Assembly: GCA_937919155.1 (NCBI GenBank)
Contig: CALFPM010000064.1
Coordinates: 1-21,339, forward strand
Length of the DNA stretch: 21,339 nucleotides
Reading direction: 5' to 3'
DNA from: an uncultured Clostridia bacterium
GTDB lineage: Bacteria > Bacillota > Clostridia > Oscillospirales > Acutalibacteraceae
Every line of letters starts with the position of its first letter. Within the stretch, counting starts at the first letter, position 1. Of this stretch, positions 1-7,915 are shown piece after piece. The position numbers and the translations under genes were made by a program. Under the pieces are notes generated by a model. It did no database searches. It saw only the letters and a program-made list of their open reading frames with translations, and was not told where the DNA came from.

Positions 1-752
1 CAAGTCCTTACTCGAAAGAGGAGATAATAATTGCCAGCGGCATTGAAAAGGGAAAAAGCCTTATCCTGCTTGATGTTGATGAGGCTCAGGCTGCAGTTGA
101 GAAAAATCTGCCTTATACCGATGAGGTCGTTATCAAACGCCGATTGCCCGGTACGGTTGTTATCCGCTACGGAGAAACTTCAAAGTCTTATGCCGTGCCT
201 GCCAACGGAGGTGCATATGCGCTCACGGACAGCAGCCTCAAGGTGCTTGAACTTGTGTCCGATGTGCCGGAAGGAATAACTCTCATTGAGGGTGTGCTGC
301 CCGTAAAAGCAGAGCTTGGAACGGTTCTGAGCTTTGCAAATGAAAGTGACGGTGATAAAGAAGAACAGACTGACAGAACAAGAGATGTTGTTCTTAAAGT
401 TCTTGGTGCAATTCCTGCAGAGGAAACCGTCAATATCAATATGGTTGATTTCTCGTCATTCAACAATATTTATCTCATTTACAAAGAACGAGTTGTGATG
501 CGTTTCGGTGAAAGCACGGATATTGAGCCGCGCATTGACCTCGGATTCAGAAGCCTTGCCGTTGAAATCGGAATTGACCCTTCTGTTTCGGGAATCATAA
601 CTTCCACTATTCCGAAAGAAGCTTCTTTCAACCCTGAGGACCCCGATGATATAAAGGAACTTGTGCTTTATAAGGGCGGGGAGTGGCAGGAACCTGAATT
701 GCCCGTAAACCCTGATTCAGAAACCGAAGAAACCACCGAAAACGATGAATAA
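1..752 (+). CDS. ftsQ: Cell division protein FtsQ/DivIB, POTRA-domain (5' end cut by window)
   Basis: The frame is open from position 3 to the TAA at 750-752, giving 249 visible codons; the true start lies outside the window. The first ~55 visible residues (SPYSKEEIIIASGIEKGKS, then LLDVDEAQAAVEKNLPYTDE) read as most of a FtsQ-type POTRA domain, ending in the typical RRLPGTVVI strand. The cytoplasmic N-terminus and the membrane segment would be in the missing part. The remainder is the extracytoplasmic beta domain, ending in an acidic Pro/Glu-rich tail. Family knowledge: FtsQ/DivIB is a bitopic divisome protein that bridges early and late division proteins with FtsL and FtsB/DivIC. The position just upstream of ftsZ supports the call. 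A TTG at 144 could be mistaken for a start, but homology clearly extends upstream of it. Confidence 0.82.
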   Translation, partial: SPYSKEEIIIASGIEKGKSLILLDVDEAQAAVEKNLPYTDEVVIKRRLPGTVVIRYGETSKSYAVPANGGAYALTDSSLKVLELVSDVPEGITLIEGVLPVKAELGTVLSFANESDGDKEEQTDRTRDVVLKVLGAIPAEETVNINMVDFSSFNNIYLIYKERVVMRFGESTDIEPRIDLGFRSLAVEIGIDPSVSGIITSTIPKEASFNPEDPDDIKELVLYKGGEWQEPELPVNPDSETEETTENDE

Positions 753-761
753 GATTTGATT

Positions 762-804
762 TTTTGCCCGATGGTACGCAGAAAAAGCGTTCTTTCGGGC
801 AAAA
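762..804 (+). other. Two-tier hairpin between ftsQ and ftsZ
   Basis: An outer 10-bp perfect stem (762-771 with 795-804, TTTTGCCCGA/TCGGGCAAAA) encloses a 4-bp inner stem (776-779 ACGC with 787-790 GCGT). On the plus strand it is not followed by a T tract, so it is not a textbook terminator of ftsQ. It could be a weak terminator, an attenuator or an RNA processing site. Confidence 0.5.
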
Positions 805-859
805 TATATGTAATAATGTAAAAAAAGAGTTAAAAATGAGAGTTTTTTAAAAATTGTTC

Positions 860-888
860 TTGTTTTTTTAACAAATATATGGTAATAT
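860..888 (+). promoter_or_regulatory. Promoter for ftsZ
   Basis: TTGTTT at 860-865, a 17-base spacer, then TAATAT at 883-888 preceded by TG at 880-881 (extended -10). An overlapping TATAAT sits at 886-891 as an alternative -10. The element lies 45-75 bases before the ftsZ start in an AT-rich gap, so ftsZ can be transcribed independently of ftsQ. Confidence 0.6.
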
Positions 889-933
889 AATTCTGTTTTA
901 TTATACCTTAATATTATGTAGGGGGTCAAAGAA

Positions 934-2196
934 ATGGCATTCGAAATTGACAATGATTTTGAAAGTGCGGTTCAGATAAAAGTAATCGGCGTCGGTGGCG
1001 GCGGCGGAAACGCAGTAAACCGTATGATCACTCAGGGTGTTCTCGGTGCAGAGTTCATCACTGTTAACACAGACAAGCAGGTTCTTGTTCATTCAAAGGC
1101 TACTCACAAGATTCAGATCGGTGAGAAGTCAACTCACGGTCAGGGTGCAGGCGGCAAGCCTGAAGTTGGCGCAAAGGCTGCTGAGGAGAGCAAGGATGCA
1201 ATTGCAGATGCTCTTAAGGGTACAGATATGGTATTTATCACCGCAGGTATGGGCGGCGGCACAGGTACAGGTGCAGCTCCCGTAATCGCTCAGATTGCTA
1301 AGGAAATGGGCGTTCTTACAGTTGGTGTTGTTACAAAGCCCTTCAAGTTTGAAGGCAGAAGAAGAATGGTACAGGCTCAGGACGGTATCTCAAAGCTTGC
1401 TGAGCACGTAGACAGCCTTATCGTTATTCCCAACGACAGACTCCGTGCACTTGACGACAGAAAGAAGACCATTGCAGAAGCTTTCGCAGAGGCAGACGAA
1501 GTTCTTCTTCAGGGTGTTAAGAGCATTTCAGAGCTTATCAAGATTCCCGGTTTCATCAACCTCGACTTTGCAGACGTTACCAGCGTAATGAAGGATGCAG
1601 GTTATGCACACATGGGCGTTGGCCGTGCAAAGGGCAAGGACAAGGCAGAATGCTCTGCAAACGCAGCAGTATCCAGCCCCCTTCTTGAAACATCAATCGC
1701 AGGCGCAAAGGGCGTTATCATCAGCATCACAGCTTCTGATGACGTTGATCTCGAAGATGTTGAGAATGCAGCAGAAATCATCACAAACAAGGCTCACGAA
1801 GATGCAAACATCACTTGGGGTATTGCATTTGATCCCGACCTTGATGATGAGATGGTTATCACTGTTATCGCTACAGGCTTCGATTCAACACCCAAGGCTC
1901 CCGAAGCACCCGTTGCAGCTGCAAATCCTTTCATGACAGCCGCTAAGGCTGCAGCACCCGCTGCTCCTGCAGCTCCCGTTGTTAAGCCTGCTGCTCCTGC
2001 AGCACCTGTTGCTCCTGCTGCACCCGCAGCACCCAGTATCCCCAACTTCGGCTCAAACAACAGCAACGAAATTTCAAGCACATCAGCTCCCGCAGCACCT
2101 GCTGCACCTGCCGCTCCCAAGAATGACGGCAACTTTGATGACGATCAGTTCTACATTATGATCAACGACATCATCAGAGGCAACGACAATAAATAA
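934..2196 (+). CDS. ftsZ: Cell division GTPase FtsZ
   Basis: FtsZ is the tubulin-like GTPase that polymerises at midcell to form the Z ring. The 420-residue product has the glycine-rich nucleotide loop (GGGGGN, residues 21-26), the tubulin signature GMGGGTGTG (105-113) and the T7 synergy loop NLDFADV (209-215), so both GTP binding and hydrolysis elements look intact. The globular part ends near residue 317. Residues ~318-402 are an Ala/Pro linker with many AAP repeats, and the last ~18 residues (FDDDQFYIMINDIIRGNDNK) do not match the usual DIPxFLRxR-type C-terminal peptide that binds FtsA/SepF/ZipA. The start is set by a strong ribosome binding site (AGGGGG at 920-925). The gene follows ftsQ and has its own promoter and terminator. 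Confidence 0.97.
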   Translation: MAFEIDNDFESAVQIKVIGVGGGGGNAVNRMITQGVLGAEFITVNTDKQVLVHSKATHKIQIGEKSTHGQGAGGKPEVGAKAAEESKDAIADALKGTDMVFITAGMGGGTGTGAAPVIAQIAKEMGVLTVGVVTKPFKFEGRRRMVQAQDGISKLAEHVDSLIVIPNDRLRALDDRKKTIAEAFAEADEVLLQGVKSISELIKIPGFINLDFADVTSVMKDAGYAHMGVGRAKGKDKAECSANAAVSSPLLETSIAGAKGVIISITASDDVDLEDVENAAEIITNKAHEDANITWGIAFDPDLDDEMVITVIATGFDSTPKAPEAPVAAANPFMTAAKAAAPAAPAAPVVKPAAPAAPVAPAAPAAPSIPNFGSNNSNEISSTSAPAAPAAPAAPKNDGNFDDDQFYIMINDIIRGNDNK

Positions 2197-2200
2197 GCAT

Positions 2201-2234
2201 AAAAATTGCTCCCGTTGAAAAACGGGAGCTTTTT
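2201..2234 (+). terminator. Bidirectional terminator between ftsZ and the convergent transporter gene
   Basis: A perfect 9-bp stem GCTCCCGTT (2208-2216) / AACGGGAGC (2221-2229) with loop GAAA, followed by TTTTT (2230-2234). An A tract precedes it (2201-2205), so the minus strand reads as a terminator too. Confidence 0.9.
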
Positions 2235-2245
2235 GTTGATAAGAC

Positions 2246-2273
2246 AACGGGCAGTCAATCAAGACTGCCCGTT
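2246..2273 (-). terminator. Second hairpin downstream of the transporter gene
   Basis: A perfect 11-bp inverted repeat AACGGGCAGTC (2246-2256) / GACTGCCCGTT (2263-2273) with a 6-base loop, 9 bases past the minus-strand gene's stop. It lacks its own T tract and is followed by the 2201-2234 terminator, so it probably acts as an accessory 3'-end hairpin. Confidence 0.55.
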
Positions 2274-2281
2274 AACTGTTA

Positions 2282-4699
2282 TTATTTCTTTTTCTTTGCT
2301 GCTTTTTCTGCCTTCAGCTTTTCGGCATATGCCTTTTCTTCTTCGGCAATTCGTGCTGCTTCTGCAGCAGCCTCTGCCTGAGCTTTTTCGTGGCGGGTTT
2401 TCGCCTCGTCATACATTGCGGCAATTTCATCGAATCTTGCGTAGTTTTCGCTCTGTGTAACAAGCTTGCGAGCCTTGATTACGGGTCTTGCGGCGCGGTT
2501 GTAAACAGAGTTATCATTGGTGGCTTTTTTGATTTCGTTTTCTGTTTTCTTCTGCTCTGCCTTGATTTCCTTGATTTTGGCCATATAGAGTGAAACGGAA
2601 TCCTTATCCTTATCATCTCGTGCTTTGTAAAGCTTCTGATAAGTTTCTTTCAGTTCTGCATCAAGGGCATCTTCTTTATCGAAGAGCTTTTCAAAAACGG
2701 AAATGTCAAAATCAACAATGTTGTTTGAGAAATATTTTGCCGCAGCCTTTTTGGCATCAATGAATTCCTTGGCAACGGAAATTGAGTATTTTCTGTATTC
2801 TTTTTCTTCGGGTGTTGATGAGGGAAGTGCTCTTGCTTCTGCAAGTGACGATGCATCGTAGTTATAGATTGCCTCGAAGCCTGCGCTTGCGTTGGAGCGT
2901 GCCTGAGCAAGCTGAGCCTTGCCGTTGGGAGTGTTGAAACGGTCCATTTCGTCAAGAACAATTTTTGCAATTTCAATGTTCTGATTAAGTGCAACCGCTT
3001 CTTTGTAAGCTATTTTTGCGGCTTTCTTTGCATCCTTGCCTGATGCACGGCGCTTTTCTGCTCTGAGAGCTTTGAGGTCTGCAGGCTGTGCGTCTGCAAG
3101 CTCATTTGCTTCTCTGACTGCTTCGACCGCTTCAACAAGGTCTTTGTCCTTAAGAATGCCGTTGCCGTAATCCTCAAAGAGAGCGCGGATTTTAAGAACC
3201 TTGATCATGCCCTGCTGCTTTATTTCGGACAGGTCATAGAAGAAATAGGGGATAACATTCATTGCCGCACCGAGTATGGAAACTGCAATAAGAACGCCGA
3301 AGATGCTTATGAATGTTTCTTTGTGATAAAGAACATTATAAACATTGGTCGGGTCTAAAAGCTCGCCCTCCTGCGCAACGATGATGGGAAGAAGTTCTTT
3401 GAGCTTTGTTTCGTTGAAACCGATGTTTTCGTAGATTGCGGGAAGAACTGAGCTTGTTGCCATTGTGATAACGCTGCCGATAAGACCGACTGCGGCAAAC
3501 ATACCGTCAATTCTTTCGCCTGTGATGTACTGCTGATAGTCGCGGATATCGCCGTTGAGGGCGGGAGTGAGGATGTGTGCAAATGAGCCGACAAGAGCGT
3601 TGAACCACAGACAAATCATAACAAGCCAGATCATAATGCTGATATCTGCGTACTTAACAACGGGATAAATGAGAGCAATGAATAAGATGTTGAGAGCGTT
3701 TGTGAGAATAAGAGTGTTTTTCTTGCCAATCTTTTTGATTGAAAGCGGTGCAAGAAGCATGCCCCAAAGAGATGCGTTGCCGTAAATGGTGACAATAAGT
3801 GAATACTGGGCACCTGTGCAGGCGTGCTGATAGGAATAGAGCCAGTTAAGAATGTTGAGGCAGGAGCCTTCAAGGAAGCCGAGCCAGCCTGCAAGAGAAA
3901 TAACCCAGAAATATTTGTTCTTGGCAACTGCACGGAGCGCATCAATGAATTTGATCTGAACAACGTGAGTCTTTGCCTGAACGATTTTTTCTTCCGTGTT
4001 AACATAAACGATAACGCTGAGAATGAAACCGAGAATCAGTACGGGGGGCCAGAGGTAACGGTAGATTCTGATATCGTTGAGGTTGTTTGTGCCGATGATT
4101 CCCGTTGCAAGCAGGGGAATGATGGCGTTTGTCAATGTGGGTGCAAAGGAGTCCGTAACGGACTTTATTGAGGAAACGTTTGCTCTTTCCTGTGTGTTGG
4201 GTGAAAGAACAACGATGTAGTTATCGTATGCATCATAGAGGAAATTGTAGAAAAACTGAAAACCGATGTTGAAAAGAAGCACAACGGCACATTTCATAAG
4301 CTGACTGCCCATTTTTTCATATGGCATCCAGAAATAGCCGATTGCAAGAACAACGGTGGGCAGACCCATGGTGAGTATGTAAGGTCTGTATTTGCCCTTT
4401 CTGTTTCGTGCATTGTCAATGATGTATGCTCTGAACATTGTCAGAGGGAAGCTGAGCACAACCGCAAGAATATATATGAAATACATATTCATGGGCTCAA
4501 TGCCGATGGTGTTGCCGACAAAAACATTTGTTGCCGAAAGCAAGACAGATGCGATACAGGTGATAATAAATTTAACACCTATTCCACCGCCTGCAAGTGA
4601 AACGATTTCTTTGAAATTCATGTACTTTCCGAGGGGCGGCGTTTTCCAATAAGTCTTGACTTTTGAAATGCCGTCTTTAACAGTTCCGACTAAGTTCAT
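2282..4699 (-). CDS. GPH/MelB-like MFS transporter with long helical C-terminal tail
   Basis: 805 residues. Residues 1 to ~487 form a polytopic membrane domain of the glycoside-pentoside-hexuronide (MFS_2) type. The loop 2-3 signature is degenerate here (IDNARNRKGKYRPYI, ~94-108, compare MelB-like DRTxTRWGKxRPY). GPH proteins normally import sugars or glycosides with Na+ or H+ and are ~450-500 residues long. Residues ~488-805 (coordinates 2285-3238) are an extra cytoplasmic part rich in Ala, Lys and Glu, predicted helical/coiled-coil by eye, ending in a Lys-rich tail (EKAAKKKK). I do not recognise this tail. The start is fixed by AAAGGAGG at 4706-4713, six bases upstream. The gene diverges from the FGGY kinase, so its substrate may be the sugar that kinase handles; this is inference. 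The weak GPH signature leaves the substrate and even the coupling ion open. Confidence 0.8.
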   Translation of the reverse strand: MNLVGTVKDGISKVKTYWKTPPLGKYMNFKEIVSLAGGGIGVKFIITCIASVLLSATNVFVGNTIGIEPMNMYFIYILAVVLSFPLTMFRAYIIDNARNRKGKYRPYILTMGLPTVVLAIGYFWMPYEKMGSQLMKCAVVLLFNIGFQFFYNFLYDAYDNYIVVLSPNTQERANVSSIKSVTDSFAPTLTNAIIPLLATGIIGTNNLNDIRIYRYLWPPVLILGFILSVIVYVNTEEKIVQAKTHVVQIKFIDALRAVAKNKYFWVISLAGWLGFLEGSCLNILNWLYSYQHACTGAQYSLIVTIYGNASLWGMLLAPLSIKKIGKKNTLILTNALNILFIALIYPVVKYADISIMIWLVMICLWFNALVGSFAHILTPALNGDIRDYQQYITGERIDGMFAAVGLIGSVITMATSSVLPAIYENIGFNETKLKELLPIIVAQEGELLDPTNVYNVLYHKETFISIFGVLIAVSILGAAMNVIPYFFYDLSEIKQQGMIKVLKIRALFEDYGNGILKDKDLVEAVEAVREANELADAQPADLKALRAEKRRASGKDAKKAAKIAYKEAVALNQNIEIAKIVLDEMDRFNTPNGKAQLAQARSNASAGFEAIYNYDASSLAEARALPSSTPEEKEYRKYSISVAKEFIDAKKAAAKYFSNNIVDFDISVFEKLFDKEDALDAELKETYQKLYKARDDKDKDSVSLYMAKIKEIKAEQKKTENEIKKATNDNSVYNRAARPVIKARKLVTQSENYARFDEIAAMYDEAKTRHEKAQAEAAAEAARIAEEEKAYAEKLKAEKAAKKKK

Positions 4700-4731
4700 G
4701 ATTTTCCTCCTTTGAACATTATATAAAATGT

Positions 4732-4760
4732 ATTATATCAAAATATAAGTTAATTTGCAA
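4732..4760 (-). promoter_or_regulatory. Promoter for the 805-aa transporter gene
   Basis: Read on the minus strand: TTGCAA (4755-4760), a 17-base spacer, TATAAT (4732-4737). It lies ~33 bases upstream of the start codon and back-to-back with the kinase promoter. Confidence 0.65.
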
Positions 4761-4803
4761 CAGGTTGAAAGCTTTTTGTTTATTTTCATTTTTATTCAAA
4801 GTC

Positions 4804-4832
4804 TTGACGGCGCAAGGGGATTTTGATATTAT
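4804..4832 (+). promoter_or_regulatory. Promoter for the FGGY kinase gene
   Basis: TTGACG (4804-4809), a 17-base spacer, TATTAT (4827-4832), 41 bases before the start codon. A GGAG ribosome binding site follows at 4861-4864. Confidence 0.7.
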
Positions 4833-4873
4833 AAACATAACGAAAATCAAACTTTCTGACGGAGAGTGATAAT

Positions 4874-6463
4874 ATGGAAAACATTAAAAAAGCCATTGCC
4901 GCAGGGCAGACAGCTCTGGGCATTGAATTCGGCTCAACAAGAATAAAGGCTGTTCTTATCGGCAAGAATCATGAACCTCTTGCATCGGGCAGCTATGACT
5001 GGGAAAATACATACGATAACGGCGTGTGGACTTATCCTATTGAGCAGGTTTGGGAAGGACTTCGCGGTGCGTTTGCAAAGCTTAAGAAGAATGTTGAGGA
5101 AAAGTACGGCGAAAAGCTCACAACTGTCGGTGCTCTGGGAATCAGCGGCATGATGCACGGCTACCTTGCTTTTGACAAAGAAGGCAATCAGCTTGCTCAG
5201 TTCAGAACATGGAGAAACACAATCACTGCAAAGTCAGCTGAAGAACTCAGCGCGCTTTTTGATTTCAACATTCCTCAGCGTTGGAGCATTGCTCACCTTT
5301 ATCAGGCAATTCTCAACGGCGAAGAACATGTCAAGGACATTGATTTTATTGCAACTCTTGCAGCTTATGTTCATTGGAAGCTGACAGGTAACAAGGTTAT
5401 CGGTGTCGGCGAAGCATCGGGTATGTTCCCCATCGACAGCAACACAAATGATTACGATGCAAAAATGATTGCACAATTTGATGAGAAAGTTGCTTCATAC
5501 GGCTTCCCCTGGAAGATTGCAGATATTATGCCCAAGGTGCTTGTTGCAGGCGAAAATGCAGGTGTGCTCACCGAAGAAGGCGCGCTTCTCCTTGACCCCA
5601 CAGGCGAATTCAAGGCAGGTGTTGCACTCTGTCCTCCCGAGGGCGATGCAGGCACAGGTATGGTTGCAACAAACTCCGTTGCAGTCAGAACAGGTAATGT
5701 TTCTGCGGGCACATCAATCTTCCTTATGGTTGTTCTTGAAAAGGCACTTTCAAAGCTTTACCCCGAAATCGATATGGTCACAACTCCCGCAGGCAAGCCT
5801 GTTGCAATGGTGCATTGCAACAACTGCTCTGGCGAAATTGATGCGTGGGCAGGAATGTTCACCTCAATGTGCAAGGCTATGGGTATGGATGTGAGTATTT
5901 ATAAAGTGCTTGACAAGATGTTCGAAAAAGCACTTGAGGGCGACAAGGATTGCGGCGGTCTTGTGGCATATAATTACCTTTCAGGCGAGGTTATCACTGG
6001 TCTTGACAGCGGCAAACCCATGTTCTTCAGAGGACCCGACAGCAAGTTCACTCTCGAAAACTTTGCAAGAGTTCAGCTTTCATCAGCGGCGGCAACCCTC
6101 AGCATCGGTATGGAAATTCTTGAGGATGAGGATGTTAAGGTTGACCGTATTCTCGGCCACGGCGGCTATTTCAAGGCACCCGTTGCAGGTCAGAAGATTA
6201 TGGGTGCGGCACTCAACGCTCCTGTTTCCGTTATGAAAACAGCAGGCGAGGGCGGCCCCTGGGGCGTTGCTATCCTTGCAGAGTATATGGTCAGCAAGGC
6301 TGATGGCGAAACCCTTGACGCATATCTTGAAAGCAAGGTGTTTGCAGGTCAGGATTCAACCGAGATTGCACCTGATGCAGATGATATTGCAGGCTTCAAG
6401 GCGTTCCTTGAAAACTATAAGAAGGGTCTTGCAGCTGAAAAGGCAGCAGTTGAGGCTATGTAA
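4874..6463 (+). CDS. FGGY-family carbohydrate kinase
   Basis: A 529-residue sugar kinase that transfers phosphate from ATP to a sugar or polyol in the cytoplasm. The N-terminal ATPase-fold domain opens with the phosphate-binding strand LGIEFGSTRIKAVLI (~15-30), followed by GISGMMHGYLAFD and RTWRNT. CPPEGDAGTGM carries Asp258, the likely catalytic base that activates the sugar hydroxyl. The C-terminal domain contains the HGGYFKAP and GPWG segments near the nucleotide site. Length is normal for the family. The sequence is not close enough to XylB, AraB, GlpK or RhaB for me to name the substrate, though an L-ribulokinase- or xylulokinase-like role is plausible. It diverges from a GPH transporter gene, which suggests import followed by phosphorylation. 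It has its own promoter and terminator. Confidence 0.9.
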   Translation: MENIKKAIAAGQTALGIEFGSTRIKAVLIGKNHEPLASGSYDWENTYDNGVWTYPIEQVWEGLRGAFAKLKKNVEEKYGEKLTTVGALGISGMMHGYLAFDKEGNQLAQFRTWRNTITAKSAEELSALFDFNIPQRWSIAHLYQAILNGEEHVKDIDFIATLAAYVHWKLTGNKVIGVGEASGMFPIDSNTNDYDAKMIAQFDEKVASYGFPWKIADIMPKVLVAGENAGVLTEEGALLLDPTGEFKAGVALCPPEGDAGTGMVATNSVAVRTGNVSAGTSIFLMVVLEKALSKLYPEIDMVTTPAGKPVAMVHCNNCSGEIDAWAGMFTSMCKAMGMDVSIYKVLDKMFEKALEGDKDCGGLVAYNYLSGEVITGLDSGKPMFFRGPDSKFTLENFARVQLSSAAATLSIGMEILEDEDVKVDRILGHGGYFKAPVAGQKIMGAALNAPVSVMKTAGEGGPWGVAILAEYMVSKADGETLDAYLESKVFAGQDSTEIAPDADDIAGFKAFLENYKKGLAAEKAAVEAM

Positions 6464-6472
6464 GAATAAATT

Positions 6473-6499
6473 CGGCGGTGCATCTGCATCGCCGTTTGT
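6473..6499 (+). terminator. Terminator of the FGGY kinase gene
   Basis: Inverted repeat CGGCGGTGCA (6473-6482) / TGCATCGCCG (6485-6494), 10 pairs including one G-T, though the innermost pairs open to form the loop. It is followed by TTTGTTTC. The next promoter begins only nine bases later. Confidence 0.75.
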
Positions 6500-6502
6500 T
6501 TC

Positions 6503-6531
6503 TTGACAAGAAGAATATATACTACTACAAT
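6503..6531 (+). promoter_or_regulatory. Promoter for the DUF2812 gene
   Basis: A near-consensus element: TTGACA (6503-6508), a 17-base spacer, TACAAT (6526-6531). It lies 23 bases before the ATG, so the transcript would have a very short leader of about 15 bases containing the ribosome binding site GGGGTGAG (6544-6551). Confidence 0.75.
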
Positions 6532-6554
6532 AAAATTAAGATTGGGGTGAGAGA

Positions 6555-7874
6555 ATGGAAGAAATAAAAAGAAGATTTGAATTTTATTCCTACAATGACT
6601 GCACAGGTATTGAAAATCACCTTAAGAAAATGGCGGAAAAAGGCTGGATGTTGGATGATATCGGCGTACGCCGTTGGAAATACCGCCGCATTGAGCCAAG
6701 CAGCCTTTCCTATGAGATTGTTTATCACAGAGAAACAATCCCTTCGGTAGTCGAAAAAAAGCGATTTATTGACGAGCATTCCGTTTCAGGCTGGAAATTC
6801 GTTGCTGACATCGGTAAAATGTATGTTTTTGTTAATGAGAACGAAAACCCTGTGCCGATGCATACCGATGCCGCAGAAAGAGTCAAAGAAATTCACCGCT
6901 TTGCAAAGAGCAATATGATTTGGGAAAATCTTTTTATGCTTGCGGTTGCGGTGGCTGTTACTGTTTATTTTGCTTTCCGATTTTTTAAAGAACCCATTGA
7001 TACATTGTCCGATGCGGCATACATATTCTGGTCAGTTCCGTTTGCAATTCCTTTGTCGCTTTACAGCATTCTTAAATATCTTTTTTGGTATTCGAAAGCA
7101 AAAAAAGCGGCAGATGACGGGATATTTGCCGAAACGAAGCGTATTATTAACTATGCAAATTTTTATGTGCCTCTTTATCTGTCAAGTTCATTTCTCAAAA
7201 TTTATACCTTCCTTTCACCGTATCAGATGATATTCGGCGTGATTGCATTTGCTTTTGCAGTTTTGCTTTGGGTTGTGTTCAAAGCCCTGCGCCGCGGAAT
7301 TATAAGAAAGGATGTTGCCGATAACAAGAAAAAGGCAATAACTGCCGTGACAGCGGTTATTCTTGTTGCAGGCTTTGTTGCGGGTTCATTCGGGATTTAC
7401 ACTCTTTTCCCGAAACGAAGCGAGAAAATAACAACTGCTGACGGCAAAACCGTTGAGGTTTATTATGACAAAAACCTGCCCCTTGATTTGGAGGATATGA
7501 TTGATGCCGATGGCATAGTATCAAAATATAAAAGCAACGAGTGGCTGGGTTTTGTCAACAAAAAGGAAACAAGTCAATTTGTGCTTGATAAAGAAAATAC
7601 GGATTTTTATTGTGATATTTATTACATAAATTTTCAGCCTCTTTATGATGCCTGTGTAGAAGAAATAAAAGGCATATTCAAGGATGATTATGTTTCCGTT
7701 GACCCTGCGCCGTGGGGTGCGGATAAGGTTTACCGTATAAAATATGATGACGGATACGGCAACAGATTTGTTATCTGTTGGGGTGACAGAATTGCGGAAT
7801 TGGTCTTTTCGTGGGAACCCACCGATAAACAGATTGCAATTGCGAGCCAAAAAATTCTTGATTCACATATGTAA
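6555..7874 (+). CDS. DUF2812 domain membrane protein
   Basis: 439 residues. The N-terminal ~100 residues match DUF2812: an FEFYSYNDCTGIENHLKKMA helix, KGWMLDDIG, then alternating strands around Trp-41 and SGWKFV (78-83). DUF2812 proteins are common in Firmicutes and often lie beside PadR-family regulators; their function is not established. Here the domain is followed by about five hydrophobic segments (~122-144, ~155-178, two within ~203-243, ~261-285) and then a soluble C-terminal domain (~286-439) that probably faces outside. No PadR gene is present in the window. The gene has its own strong promoter, and its 3' end converges with the sulP gene on a shared terminator. Domain assignment is from recognised sequence; the role is unknown. 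Confidence 0.75.
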   Translation: MEEIKRRFEFYSYNDCTGIENHLKKMAEKGWMLDDIGVRRWKYRRIEPSSLSYEIVYHRETIPSVVEKKRFIDEHSVSGWKFVADIGKMYVFVNENENPVPMHTDAAERVKEIHRFAKSNMIWENLFMLAVAVAVTVYFAFRFFKEPIDTLSDAAYIFWSVPFAIPLSLYSILKYLFWYSKAKKAADDGIFAETKRIINYANFYVPLYLSSSFLKIYTFLSPYQMIFGVIAFAFAVLLWVVFKALRRGIIRKDVADNKKKAITAVTAVILVAGFVAGSFGIYTLFPKRSEKITTADGKTVEVYYDKNLPLDLEDMIDADGIVSKYKSNEWLGFVNKKETSQFVLDKENTDFYCDIYYINFQPLYDACVEEIKGIFKDDYVSVDPAPWGADKVYRIKYDDGYGNRFVICWGDRIAELVFSWEPTDKQIAIASQKILDSHM

Positions 7875-7879
7875 AAAAA

Positions 7880-7915
7880 CACTCCGAAGTTTTGATGCTT
7901 CGGAGTGCTTTTTTT
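7880..7915 (+). terminator. Bidirectional terminator between the DUF2812 and sulP genes
   Basis: A perfect 10-bp stem CACTCCGAAG (7880-7889) / CTTCGGAGTG (7898-7907) with an 8-base loop, a seven-T run at 7909-7915 and seven A's before it (7873-7879). The T run overlaps the minus-strand stop codon of the sulP gene (7914-7916), so the two convergent genes are packed with no spare sequence. Confidence 0.92.

Noticed and set aside
1794..2132. A Gly/Ala-rich open frame opposite the FtsZ linker
   Set aside because: It is the reverse complement of the AAP repeats, which automatically gives an open frame of Gly-Ala units.
4764..4780. A catabolite-response (cre) site around the AAAGCTTT palindrome
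   Set aside because: It lacks the central CG and does not fit the cre consensus.
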